Positions 32,001 through 39,929 of a stretch of 60,894 bases of DNA are shown in pieces. Position 1 is the stretch's first letter, and each line of letters starts with the position of its first letter. Position numbers and translations under genes: made by a program. The stretch spans positions 1 through 60,894 of the forward strand of contig UQQZ01000003.1 of the NCBI GenBank assembly GCA_900543305.1, read 5' to 3'. The DNA is from an uncultured Oscillospiraceae bacterium. Its GTDB lineage: Bacteria; Bacillota; Clostridia; Oscillospirales; Acutalibacteraceae. The notes beneath the pieces are model-generated. The model saw only the letters and a program-made list of their open reading frames with translations. It was not told the DNA's origin and did not search any database.

Positions 32001-32578
32001 TCCTGTTCCACGGAGATGTACGCGGAGCTCTTGACGGTTCCCACCACGGTAAAGGTATCTTCCATATCCTCCACCGGATTGTCGGGATCCTGCCGCAAGG
32101 TTTCTCCGATCCAGTTCTTTTCTTCGGTCAGGGATTGGGTGAGGACAATCACGCATTCTCCGGCTTTCTCCGGCATGCGGCCTTCCTGAAGTACCAGTTG
32201 GTTCAGGTAGTCGGAGGAGCCCTCCTCCACTCCTTGGGGGAGACTGTGCATCCGAGTGGTGTAGTTGTCCCCTTCCTGGGAAACCAGCACCAAGTCCGTG
32301 TCGTAAACGGGCATAGCAGCGGCTACCCCTTCCACCTGACGAACCTGTTCCAGATCTTCCTCGGTGAGACCCAGTGTGGAAAGAAGCCGGATGTCATACA
32401 GATTGGTTTCGTCATAATAATGGTCGGCGGAAACCCGCATATCCACTGGGGAGGAGAGCAATCCAGCCAGAAATCCCACACCCAGAGCCACAATGGCAAA
32501 AATGGCCAAAAAGCGGGACATGGTACTGCGGACGGTGCGCAGCACGGTTTTTATATAGGTTTTGTTCACGGTACTCAC
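29090..32578 (-). CDS. FtsX-type ABC permease with a large extracytoplasmic coiled coil
   Basis: About 1,162 residues. An N-terminal membrane helix (FLAIFAIVALGVGFLAGLLS) is followed by a MacB-like outer domain. A long alanine/glutamine-rich coiled coil (about residues 265-600) is full of AQLDETKAQLDSL-type heptads. FtsX domains come next (near 640-770 and at the C-terminus, LVLYNLTNINITEREKELATI), with a second outer domain between. The layout matches large Clostridia/Streptococcus permeases with eight or more membrane helices. GTG 32578 overlaps the ATPase stop. With the ATPase it forms an exporter or mechanotransmission complex. The substrate is unknown; peptide or lipid export are usual guesses. 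Confidence 0.9.
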   Translation of the reverse strand: MSTVNKTYIKTVLRTVRSTMSRFLAIFAIVALGVGFLAGLLSSPVDMRVSADHYYDETNLYDIRLLSTLGLTEEDLEQVRQVEGVAAAMPVYDTDLVLVSQEGDNYTTRMHSLPQGVEEGSSDYLNQLVLQEGRMPEKAGECVIVLTQSLTEEKNWIGETLRQDPDNPVEDMEDTFTVVGTVKSSAYISVEQEHTTVGSGTLNLLAYTVPESFSYDYYTGFYLAVEDTLDLNSFSQEYKDKVAAVTDRLEPLGEERSQVRYQDLIDEANEELDDARAKYEDAKAEADAELADALQQLENGQQELDENRQTLEDAQAEIQDGWAQLEQKRKDSQAQIASAQQEINNGYAQIQDYQAQLDSGMAQVQEAQEQLDEGYASLTENQQTLENTKAQLDETKAQLDSLTQGKEQLWQAVQAAGFPVTDTSDQAALTVIGQLEQLSPEMGQQFAPLKTGLEALAAEGTDTDSALAAWESGNAQYQEGLAAFEAAKEELDQNQAALDQQLSGLYTQQATLNDKKAQLDASYTQLQQSTQTAQTEFANAEAQLNDAQVQYDEGMAQLEEGQKELDQGREEYEDAKAEAEEKLSDAEEKIKDGESQVRDIEEGEWYIFTRDDNTSYASYGSNADKIAAIATVFPLFFFLVAALVALTTMTRMVEEERQQIGTLKALGYSPLKIAAKYLFYAAFASIAGCVLGLAVGTQLFPTVIINAYNIMYDVPDILTPFHFTYALVSSLAAVVCTLGATLSACWAELREVAARLMLPKAPKAGKRIFLEHITPLWSRLKFTQKVTARNLIRYKKRFFMTVIGIAGCTALLVTGFGIRDSISDIVDLQFGQLNQYQLTVGLKDESALEGRDLQEILSDTSRIRSYLAVSMDDAQVVPTKNHPKDDVTLMVPSDVEEFTQYFQFRHRTNSQPVTFDEDAVIITEKLSERQNLRVGDTITLENGDGVQASLTITDICENYVYHYVYLSPSTYEKAFGSTPANNAVLCMLPEDENEGTEDALTTDLLKCRDVSGAQFTTELSRSFDNTIQSIDYIVVVLIISAGALAFVVLYNLTNINITEREKELATIKVLGFYDGEVSAYIYRETALLTLIGTAAGLVLGIFLHQFVIRTAEVDMVMFGRSIYWPSFVWAALLTLFFSMLVNLVMHRKLKKISMVESMKAPE

Positions 32579-33279
32579 CACTCAATTTCTTCCACAGGGG
32601 TGGGATGGGGGTTGACTTCATTGGAAATGGCCTTGCCGCTCTTGATCCGGATGACCCGGTCCGCCATGGCGGTGAGGGCGCTGTTGTGGGTGATGACAAT
32701 CACAGTGCGCCCTGTCTTCCGGCAGGTGTCCTGAAGCAATCCCAACACGGCTTTTCCGGTGTTGTAGTCCAAGGCGCCTGTGGGCTCGTCACACAGGAGA
32801 ATTTTGGGATTCTTGGCCAAAGCTCGGGCGATGGCCACACGTTGTTGTTCGCCGCCGGAAAGCTGGGCTGGGAAATTGCGCAGCCGGTCCTCCAGGCCCA
32901 CATCCACCAAAGTTTCCTTGGCGTCCAAAGGTTCCCGGCAAATTTCGCTGGCCAGCTCCACATTCTCCAAAGCGGTAAGGTTCTGGACCAAGTTGTAAAA
33001 CTGGAACACAAACCCCACGTCATACCGGCGGTAGGTAGTCAACTGTTTCGGAGTGTAGGCGCTAATCTTATGGCCATCCAGGTAGATATCCCCCTCGTCG
33101 CAGGTATCCATGCCTCCCAGCATGTTGAGCACAGTGGTTTTTCCGGCGCCGGAAGGACCCACGATGACGCAAAATTCTCCCTGATCCACATAGAAGCTGA
33201 TGTGATCCGCAGCGGCAATGCGGTTTTCTCCCATGGTGTAATACTTGCACACGTTTTGAAATTCGATGAAATGCGGCAT
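32575..33279 (-). CDS. ABC transporter ATPase (MacB/LolD type)
   Basis: 234 residues. Walker A VGPSGAGKTTVLN, Q-loop FVFQFYNLV, signature AQLSGGEQQRVAIARAL, Walker B KILLCDEPTGALD and H-loop VIVITHNSAL are all intact. The family normally pairs with FtsX-type permeases. ATG 33279 follows GAGGGG. Its end overlaps the permease start (GTGA), so the two are translated together. It should be active and power the permease downstream. Confidence 0.95.
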   Translation of the reverse strand: MPHFIEFQNVCKYYTMGENRIAAADHISFYVDQGEFCVIVGPSGAGKTTVLNMLGGMDTCDEGDIYLDGHKISAYTPKQLTTYRRYDVGFVFQFYNLVQNLTALENVELASEICREPLDAKETLVDVGLEDRLRNFPAQLSGGEQQRVAIARALAKNPKILLCDEPTGALDYNTGKAVLGLLQDTCRKTGRTVIVITHNSALTAMADRVIRIKSGKAISNEVNPHPTPVEEIEW

Positions 33280-33388
33280 AGTAATTCCCCTCTTCTCCAA
33301 AATCTGATAGAATCCACCTTCAGCTTAGTCCTGCTCTGTGAAATCTATGGGTACAATTTGTGAATAAATTTTGGCCCGGGGACGTTTC

Positions 33389-33922
33389 TCAAAGAAACTC
33401 GGAGGTGGGATGAGCTTCCTTGGCGGCAGCCCAGTCAAAGGAGCGGAGTTCTCCGCTGCAGGACAACTCCGGAAAATCCCATTGCCGAAGCACTTCGAAA
33501 GCCCCAATGGCCACGGAGTTGGCCAGGTTTAGGCTGCGGGCCTCATCCAGCATGGGGATCCGCACGCAGGAATCCGGGTGATGAAACAGGAGCTCCTCCG
33601 GCAGTCCGGCCGATTCCCTGCCAAAAAACAGATAGCAGTCGTGAGGATAGGAAACGTCCGTGTAACGATGTTGCGCTTTGGTGGAGAAAAAGAAAAACGC
33701 ACCCTGGTTTTTCTCAAAAAACTCGGGCAAACTAGCGTAAGTGGAGAGCGTCAGGTAAGGCCAATAATCCAAGCCCGCATGGCGCAGGCGTTTATCTTCC
33801 AGGCGAAAGCCCATGGGGCCCACCAGATGAAGAGCGGCGCCTGTGACAGCGCAGGTACGGGCAATATTCCCCGTATTTTGGGGGATTTCCGGTTCTACTA
33901 AAACGATATTCAGACTTGGCAA
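33389..33922 (-). CDS. trmL: tRNA (cytidine(34)-2'-O)-methyltransferase
   Basis: 177 residues, SPOUT fold. IVLVEPEIPQNTGNIARTCA, LHLVGPMGFRLEDKRLRHAG, YLFFGRESAGLPEELL and RIPMLDEARSLNLANSVAIG are the family motifs (knotted S-adenosylmethionine site in the last two). TrmL methylates the ribose of the wobble base in leucine tRNAs. The end EFL is slightly longer than typical. It is monocistronic. Confidence 0.95.
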   Translation of the reverse strand: MPSLNIVLVEPEIPQNTGNIARTCAVTGAALHLVGPMGFRLEDKRLRHAGLDYWPYLTLSTYASLPEFFEKNQGAFFFFSTKAQHRYTDVSYPHDCYLFFGRESAGLPEELLFHHPDSCVRIPMLDEARSLNLANSVAIGAFEVLRQWDFPELSCSGELRSFDWAAAKEAHPTSEFL

Positions 33923-34066
33923 AAAACGTCAACTGCCTTTCTTAACTTGGCTTTGTTTGGTAACACATCAATAGAATAAACCAGGAGGACAACGGGAATG
34001 CTGAACTCGACGGCAATGGTAAGGCTGGTCAAATGGATATTCACACTATGGAGGTTGGAGACGATC

Positions 34067-34255
34067 ATGAAACAGACAATGAACATGGTAAAAGGGATCG
34101 GCATGGGGATGTTGGCCGGTGTGGCGGTGGCCGCAGTGAGCAGCAAGATGATGTCAAGCAGCCACAAAAAGGTCTCCCATATGCGCAAAAACGCCGGAAA
34201 GGCCATGCATTCCGTTGGAAATCTCATCGGCGACGTAGAAAAAATGCTCCGCTGA
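34067..34255 (+). CDS. Small membrane-associated protein, unknown
   Basis: 62 residues starting MKQTMNMVKGIGMGMLAGVA. A short glycine/alanine-rich helix (GIGMGMLAGVAVAAVSS) is followed by a basic, methionine- and serine-rich tail (KKVSHMRKNAGKAMHSVG). ATG 34067 has GGAG 6 nt upstream; the upstream ATG 33998 has no site. It resembles small YtxH-like or gas-vesicle-like peptides of Clostridia only in general form. Function unknown. Confidence 0.6.
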   Translation: MKQTMNMVKGIGMGMLAGVAVAAVSSKMMSSSHKKVSHMRKNAGKAMHSVGNLIGDVEKMLR

Positions 34256-34431
34256 CCCTTCACCTGCAGTGGGCGGTTACTTTTTCCACAAGGGGCGGTG
34301 GGTAGAAAATACTGACCGCCCTCTGATACATATTGTATCATGAAGCGACAAAAAAGAAAACAGACAGCTGGGGCCAGGTTTGTCGGTTTTTCCCAAGCCG
34401 GAAGGAAAACATTTTCCCCTGTAGAGCCCTG

Positions 34432-34467
34432 GCAAAACAAAAACAGACAGGCGTAAAACCTGTCTGT
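34432..34467 (-). terminator. Terminator of the MBL-fold gene
   Basis: On the minus strand ACAGACAGG-TTTTACG-CCTGTCTGT followed by TTTTGTTTTG, 30 bases after the stop codon of the 34495 gene. Confidence 0.88.
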
Positions 34468-34494
34468 AAGAGGCAAAAGAAGCGGAATAGGACA

Positions 34495-35802
34495 TCACAA
34501 GTCGCAGAGACATCCCCGTTCTCCCCGGGGACCGACCACCCGGATTTTGCATCCAGGAGATTTTCCCCGCTGATTGGAAGCCGCAAGGCATTTGATAACC
34601 AGACCAGGCCCCGTTTCCTGGTCGTAGCAGTAGGCCAAGCGGTTGCAGCAGCCCTGGGATGCCCGGAACCATTTGCAGGCCCCCGTATTGGTACAGTGGC
34701 GCACAGAATCTTCCCGGTCGATATAAGCTTGTGCCACAGCACCACCGGCGTGGTATTCACCATTGCTGATCAGCAGATGGGCAGCGCTCATATCCTGGAA
34801 CAAGTTGCTGTATCCGGAAGCGGTTCCATGGTGGGGGGCTTTGAGAATGTAATAGCCGTCGTAGAGCTGGTCTGCCAGCGCGGAGAGCGTTTCCGGTGTG
34901 GCGTCCCCGGTCATCAGCAAATCCTGCTCTCCGGGGCCTCCCTGACGCACATTTTGAAACACCACCGACGCCCCGTTGATGCCGTTGGAGTAAGCTCCGG
35001 CGTTGAGGGGATTCTGGAGCAACTCCCTGGCGTCATGGGCCTCAGGGGACACGTTCAGTTCTTCCCGCAGTCCTTCCAGTTCCTCCAGAAAGCCGTTGAG
35101 CTGTTCCAGGGAAGCCCGACGCTGGTCAGGCAAAGCCCTTCCCGACACGGAAAACTCCTCAGCACATTGCTGGTACATGGACAGGAATTTTGCTTTCAAT
35201 TCCATAAACCTTTTCACGCACTGGGGCTGGAAGGGAGGAGCGAAGAGCACATTGAGGGATTCCAAAGCGGAAAGTAGCATGGGGTCAAAGGGATACTCTT
35301 GCTTTTGGGGCCAGAGAACCTGGTAATCCACCCCGTCAAAGTGGAATACATCCCCGGCGCCTACGGTGAAGATCCTGTCGGCACCCAGGCTTTTCTCCAG
35401 GGAACGGAAAGCGCGGACACACCAGGTGTTCACCTGGAAGGCGTCGGACTGGGGGGGAAGGAACAAATAGGCGAATAGGGCAAACTCCAGAAAAGGCAGG
35501 GAACCTCGCCGGTCCTGGGGAAGTCGGGGAAGAAAGACCCGGGTGAAGTAACCGGGATGGCGTTCCAGGATTTTCTGAAATCCCGAAAGGTGATCTCTGT
35601 GGTAATGGGTCAAAAGAAAATACCGATCCAAAGAGGACTCGTACCGGGCGGCAATGGTTTCCACCCAGGCGTCCAGAGGAACATCTCCTTCCCGAAGCTT
35701 CTGGCTGACGCTGCCGCAATCCACCATGAGGATGCTGCGGTTTTTACCGCCCAGCACCACACATTCCCCGTATTCCATATTCAACAATTCCACCCATTCC
35801 AT
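34495..35802 (-). CDS. MBL-fold metallohydrolase (ComEC-like C-domain family)
   Basis: About 435 residues, no membrane segments. The zinc site HxHxDH is seen in LLTHYHRDHLSGF; LLMTGDATPE and ILKAPHHGTASGY supply the remaining ligands. The PHHG block is typical of the ComEC/Rec2 MBL domain and related exonucleases. The middle (about 170-270) is helical. The last 45 residues are cysteine- and arginine-rich (CKWFRASQGCCNRLAYC) and unusual for this family. It lies 18 bp downstream of the MORN protein gene in the same direction, so the two may be one operon. The substrate is unknown. Confidence 0.85.
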   Translation of the reverse strand: MEWVELLNMEYGECVVLGGKNRSILMVDCGSVSQKLREGDVPLDAWVETIAARYESSLDRYFLLTHYHRDHLSGFQKILERHPGYFTRVFLPRLPQDRRGSLPFLEFALFAYLFLPPQSDAFQVNTWCVRAFRSLEKSLGADRIFTVGAGDVFHFDGVDYQVLWPQKQEYPFDPMLLSALESLNVLFAPPFQPQCVKRFMELKAKFLSMYQQCAEEFSVSGRALPDQRRASLEQLNGFLEELEGLREELNVSPEAHDARELLQNPLNAGAYSNGINGASVVFQNVRQGGPGEQDLLMTGDATPETLSALADQLYDGYYILKAPHHGTASGYSNLFQDMSAAHLLISNGEYHAGGAVAQAYIDREDSVRHCTNTGACKWFRASQGCCNRLAYCYDQETGPGLVIKCLAASNQRGKSPGCKIRVVGPRGERGCLCDL

Positions 35803-35820
35803 GGCCGTTCCTCCTTTCCC

Positions 35821-37614
35821 TTACAGATCCCAGAAGGGACCGGTGGAACCGGAGGATCCCTCCTGTTCCCGATCCAATTTCTGATAGAGGATCCCGTTGT
35901 AATATTTGCCGTCGCGCCATTCTCCGTCGAAAACGATGCCGCCATTTTTATCGAATTCTGTTCCATGGCCGCAGCGTTTTCCCTGATCCCAAGCGCCGTA
36001 ATACACCAGGTTTCCATCCCTGTCAAAAGCGGAGCCAATTCCCGTGGGATGTCCGTCCTGCCATTTTCCCACAAAGATGGTTCCATCCTCCTGATTATAG
36101 GAGATCCCAGCTCCCTGTTTTTTTCCGTTTTCAATCCGGCCACTGTAGCGGAGATTGCCGTCCTTGTCAAAAAGGGTGACAAATTCTCCGGGGACGCCCT
36201 CTTTCCATCGAGAGATGTGCAGAGCGTGATCGCTGTCCCGGAAGGAAACTCCCAAGCCGTCTTTTTTGTCCTCTTTCCAGAACCCTGCGTAGCACAGGTT
36301 TCCGTCCTTGAAATAGTAGGAACCGAATCCTTCCCGTTTTCCGTTGCGGAATTCCCCTTCGTAAGTGGTAAGTCCTCCGGCATGTTGGGTCCGGCCTCTG
36401 CCAGAGATGGTTCCCTGCCGCACCTCAAGGGCTTCCGGCAAAGAGGAGGAAGTATCCTGGATCTCTTTTTCCTGTTCTTTTCGAGCTGCCTTGAGAATGG
36501 CTTGAGAAGCAGGTTCCAGCTCTGGCATCTCCCTCTCTTTCGGAGCGGAAGAGGGGTGAGAGGGCTTTTCTTTCATGGCTGCCCTGGCAGCTTGCAGGAT
36601 CGCCTGGCCGTCCGGGTCCATAGGCGAGGAAGAGTTCCCTTCTGTCTGCTCTTGGGGCTTTGCCCCTTTCTCCTGGGTGGGAGTGGGCTGCTCTTGGGAC
36701 TTTGTCTCTTTCTCCTGGGTGGGAGCAGGCTGCTCTTGGGACTTTGCCCCTTTCTCCTGGGTGGGAGCAGGCTGCTCTTGGGACTTTGCCTCTTCCTCCT
36801 GGGCGGGAGCGGGCTGCTCTTCAGAGGACTGATACTGAGCATATTCCTCCAAACTGGTAAAGGAGACGCCTAAAAGATCCTCGTCTTCCTCCTGGGCCAG
36901 AGCGCCTTCTTTGATTTCCCAAGCAGGGAGGAGCATGACCGTTCCTCCTTGCAGCTCTTTCATGGCCGCTTGGCGAGCTTGGGCCTCGGTTTGGGGGCAG
37001 TAGCAAAAGACCCCTTCTTCCGTGGACACCAAAAATTGAGGATCTCCGAACTTGGCGTTCAGCAAGCTCTGGCCAGCAGTACCTTCCCAATAGGGGATAG
37101 GGTACAGCATGGTGGAGCGGTAGCGTTTATTTTTGTTGTCCCAGTCAAACCGTTCTACCCGGTGATCGGCTTCTACAGGTTTGAAAATGACTCGGGCAGT
37201 CTTGTTGTCCCAAGGTTCATAATATTCGGATTTGATCCAAAGGTGGGATTTGTCGAAGAACACCCGGCTTTTGATGATTCCCTGAAAATCCCGGGTGACC
37301 AACACAAATCCTCCTTTTTGGTCGAAGGCTTCTTCCAATAAAAGCCGTTTGGTGCCGGCAACCCGGAGAACTGTTTTCCTCCAGTAGAACCCATGGCGGC
37401 TGAGCTTTCCCTGTAATTTTCCTTCAAATCCCCGGATGGTTTCCCGTTTTCCCACCCGGACGGATTTTTTTCCGCCGGAGAAAAAGCTTTTCCGCACTTG
37501 GGCCAAATCCCCCTGAAGGGAATCCAGGCTATCCCGCAGGGGGAAGCAGACACAATATACATTTCGAGCCAAAAGGCTGGCGCTCATGGCGCTGGTAGTG
37601 ATGGTGCTGTCCAT
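35821..37614 (-). CDS. MORN-repeat protein with a 14-residue tandem repeat region
   Basis: About 597 residues. The N-terminal 240 residues (starting MDSTITTSAMSASLLARNVY) form an unfamiliar soluble domain. A Gln/Glu/Pro linker of four imperfect 14-residue repeats (SQEQPAPTQEKGAK type) follows, then an alanine-rich stretch. The C-terminus is a run of MORN repeats (TYEGEFRNGKREGFGSYYFK, YSGRIENGKKQGAGISY, VGKWQDGHPTGIGSAFD, YYGAWDQGKRCGHGTEFD). MORN sheets often bind membranes or lipids. ATG 37614 has GGGAG upstream; the upstream frame has no site. It is the first gene before the MBL hydrolase. Role unknown. Confidence 0.8.
   Translation of the reverse strand: MDSTITTSAMSASLLARNVYCVCFPLRDSLDSLQGDLAQVRKSFFSGGKKSVRVGKRETIRGFEGKLQGKLSRHGFYWRKTVLRVAGTKRLLLEEAFDQKGGFVLVTRDFQGIIKSRVFFDKSHLWIKSEYYEPWDNKTARVIFKPVEADHRVERFDWDNKNKRYRSTMLYPIPYWEGTAGQSLLNAKFGDPQFLVSTEEGVFCYCPQTEAQARQAAMKELQGGTVMLLPAWEIKEGALAQEEDEDLLGVSFTSLEEYAQYQSSEEQPAPAQEEEAKSQEQPAPTQEKGAKSQEQPAPTQEKETKSQEQPTPTQEKGAKPQEQTEGNSSSPMDPDGQAILQAARAAMKEKPSHPSSAPKEREMPELEPASQAILKAARKEQEKEIQDTSSSLPEALEVRQGTISGRGRTQHAGGLTTYEGEFRNGKREGFGSYYFKDGNLCYAGFWKEDKKDGLGVSFRDSDHALHISRWKEGVPGEFVTLFDKDGNLRYSGRIENGKKQGAGISYNQEDGTIFVGKWQDGHPTGIGSAFDRDGNLVYYGAWDQGKRCGHGTEFDKNGGIVFDGEWRDGKYYNGILYQKLDREQEGSSGSTGPFWDL
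36640..36836. repeat. 42-bp coding minisatellite
   Basis: About four copies of a 42-base unit (on the plus strand containing CTCTTGGGACTTTG and TCTCCTGGGTGGGAG) encode the 14-residue Gln/Glu/Pro repeats of the MORN protein. Because the unit is a multiple of three, copy-number changes keep the frame. Confidence 0.85.
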
Positions 37615-37811
37615 GTTCACGCTCCCGTTTTTCATCAAAAAGCGACGTAATGATAAGACATTATAGCATATTTTCCGTTTCTGGGAAAGGAAAAGGGAAA
37701 AAACAGGGAAGGTAAATTTTCTTTTGGAAAAGGTTGTGGTATAATACGGAAAAATAGCCGGTGTCCCTTGGCAGGCTCCCCAAGGAGTGCCCGGAAGAAA
37801 GGGTGAGAATA

Positions 37812-38624
37812 ATGGACTGGGAAACCGTTTGGAATTCATTTTTACACGGTGTAACCGGATTTCTAGGGGATCTGGTGTTGGCTGTTTTGATCTTTTTCGG
37901 AGGTTGGTTCCTGGCCCGCTTGGCGGCCCGCCTGACCCGCCGGGCGATCTCCAAAGGGAAAGCGGACGCGCTGGTGGTCAGCTTTGTAGGATCCTTGGTC
38001 AAGGCGCTGGTGTTGTTGGTGGCCACTGTCAGCGCCATTGCGCAGCTGGGGGTAAACATCACATCCATGATTGCAGCCCTGGGCGCTGCGGGCCTTACAG
38101 CCAGCTTTGCTTTGCAGGGGAGCTTGTCCAATCTGGTCAGCGGGATGCAGATCATCTTTACCAAGCCTTTCAAGATGGGGGATTATCTCTCTTTGGGCAC
38201 CTATGAGGGAACGGTAAAGCGAATTGAGATTTTGTCCACCACCCTTTCCACCTTTGACAACAAGGAAGTGGTGATTCCCAATTCCATGATCACCAGCGAC
38301 GTGGTGGTAAACTTTACCAGCAGTGGGACCCGGCGGTTGGACTTGAGCTACGGGGTTTCCTATCAGGCGGATTTAAAAAAGGCAAAACAGATTCTGTGGG
38401 ACCTGGCCACCGGGGATTCCCGAGTTTTGTCCGACCCTGCTCCTTTGGTGGCGGTGGGAGAGATGAAGGACAGCTCTGTCACAGTGGTGGCGAAGCTTTG
38501 GTGCCAGCAGGAAGATTACTGGAGCGTGTACTATGCCATGCAGGAATCGGTAAAGGAAGCCTTCGACCGGGAGGGGATTTCCATTCCCTATTCCCAGTTG
38601 GATGTGCACATCAAAGAAAAGTGA
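37812..38624 (+). CDS. mscS: Small-conductance mechanosensitive channel (MscS family)
   Basis: 270 residues. Three membrane helices, with the pore helix GAAGLTASFALQGSLSNLVS carrying the Gly/Ala pattern of MscS TM3. The beta domain follows (FKMGDYLSLGTYEGTVKRIE, VVIPNSMITSDVVVNFT). The C-terminal alpha/beta part ends normally. It opens under membrane tension to release solutes on osmotic downshock. ATG 37812 follows AGGGTGAG. A TATAAT at 37740-37745 with a weak -35 lies about 65 bases upstream. Confidence 0.95.
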   Translation: MDWETVWNSFLHGVTGFLGDLVLAVLIFFGGWFLARLAARLTRRAISKGKADALVVSFVGSLVKALVLLVATVSAIAQLGVNITSMIAALGAAGLTASFALQGSLSNLVSGMQIIFTKPFKMGDYLSLGTYEGTVKRIEILSTTLSTFDNKEVVIPNSMITSDVVVNFTSSGTRRLDLSYGVSYQADLKKAKQILWDLATGDSRVLSDPAPLVAVGEMKDSSVTVVAKLWCQQEDYWSVYYAMQESVKEAFDREGISIPYSQLDVHIKEK

Positions 38625-38639
38625 TTTGGTTCTAAATGG

Positions 38640-38675
38640 AAAAAGGGGGACAGCCGGCGCTGTCTCCCTTTTTTG
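38640..38675. terminator. Bidirectional terminator
   Basis: AAAAGGGGGACAG / CTGTCTCCCTTTTTT between the convergent mscS and spoIID genes. Confidence 0.9.
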
Positions 38676-38684
38676 TATGATAGC

Positions 38685-39755
38685 TCAGGATTCGGTTGTC
38701 AGTACGGCGCCCGGGTAATAGTGGGCAAGAATTTCCTGGTAGCTTTCCCCTTGATTGGCCAGAAAGATGGCGCCGGCCTGGCTCATCCCAACGCCATGTC
38801 CCCAGCCATGGACTGTAAAGTGAAAGCAGCCCTCCTCATAAGTCAGCTGGAAACAGGCGCTTCTCAGGCCAAGGACTTCCCGCAATTCTTCTCCGGTCAC
38901 TGTTTTTCCTCCCAGACAGGCGGTTTCCACGTAGCCGGAAGGCCCATAGACCATCTCGGTGATCCACTCTTCCTGGGATCCGGAAAAATCCACTTCCTGA
39001 TCAAAGGCCTCCTGGCCCAGTTGGCTCAATTCTTCTCCCGTCAGTGTCACAGAGGAAAGGTATCCCTGTGCAAAACAATCTCCCGGACTGGGCACGGTTT
39101 GCAGGTAGGGGATCTTTTCTCCCCAGGCGGCGAGAGCGGATTGGGTAGCGCCGCCGGAAATGGAGCAAAAAGCTGCCTGAATGGGCTCGCCCTCCCAGGT
39201 GAGCATTTGACCCTGAACCGAGGAAACCACCTGTTGCAGGGTTTCGTACAGGGAAGAAAATTCTTCTCCCCACCGTTCCTCCATGGCGGACTGGGGCACA
39301 TAGACGAGCCATTGTTCCGAATCGCAGGCGAAGTCTGCTTCCGTCTCCTCACTGTGTTGTTTCTGGTAGGTGTAGAAGGTATACAGGGCCACGGTCTGGG
39401 CTTTCAGAGCTTCTTCCGGTGCGGACAAGTCCATTTCGCAGGCCAATGCGGCAGGCAGAAACTCCTCCGGTGTCAGGGTGAGGGTCTCACCGGTGGAAGT
39501 GTCATAGACGGTGAAACTCTCTTCCGGAGAAGCGGGAGAAGGTTCGGGCAAGGCGGCCCCCTCCAAAAATTCCGGCGCATCACTGGAAAGGGAGAATTCC
39601 TGAGCGGTGGAAGCCGGAAGGAAATTCTCTTGCTTGGCTGCTTCCCGAGAACGGTACAATCCGTAAACAGCTCCGGGAACCAAGGTGAAAGCGGCGTATA
39701 GGAGAAAAAACCAGAGGGCCAGCAAGCGTAGGGTACGGAGGGATCGAGGAGACAT
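38685..39755 (-). CDS. spoIID: Stage II sporulation protein D (SpoIID/LytB)
   Basis: About 356 residues. An N-terminal membrane anchor (LLALWFFLLYAAFTLVPGAV) holds an outer catalytic domain. The SpoIID/LytB fold is seen in LTPEEFLPAALACEMDLSAP, EEALKAQTVALYTFYTYQ, AAFCSISGGATQSA and FTVHGWGHGVGMSQAGAIFL near the end. SpoIID is a lytic transglycosylase that, with SpoIIM and SpoIIP, thins septal peptidoglycan during engulfment. ATG 39755 has AAGGTG upstream; the upstream ATG 39776 has none. It is divergent from citrate synthase. Confidence 0.94.
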   Translation of the reverse strand: MSPRSLRTLRLLALWFFLLYAAFTLVPGAVYGLYRSREAAKQENFLPASTAQEFSLSSDAPEFLEGAALPEPSPASPEESFTVYDTSTGETLTLTPEEFLPAALACEMDLSAPEEALKAQTVALYTFYTYQKQHSEETEADFACDSEQWLVYVPQSAMEERWGEEFSSLYETLQQVVSSVQGQMLTWEGEPIQAAFCSISGGATQSALAAWGEKIPYLQTVPSPGDCFAQGYLSSVTLTGEELSQLGQEAFDQEVDFSGSQEEWITEMVYGPSGYVETACLGGKTVTGEELREVLGLRSACFQLTYEEGCFHFTVHGWGHGVGMSQAGAIFLANQGESYQEILAHYYPGAVLTTES

Positions 39756-39866
39756 ATACACACCTTCTTTTTGCATGATTGAAAAGAAAAATATTCATAT
39801 TTGTAAGATTTTTCGAAAGTATTCCCGCAAAAATAAAGTATTTCAAAGTGAATCTTGCAAAAACCG

Positions 39867-39895
39867 TTGACTTTCCCGAACTCCTGGAGTACAAT
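39867..39895 (+). promoter_or_regulatory. Promoter of the citrate synthase gene
   Basis: TTGACT (39867-39872), 17-base spacer, TACAAT (39890-39895), about 35 nt ahead of the GTG start. Sequence just upstream is AT-rich. Confidence 0.7.
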
Positions 39896-39929
39896 CAAAC
39901 AATCATCGTTTTGGAAAGGAGAGAGGGCT

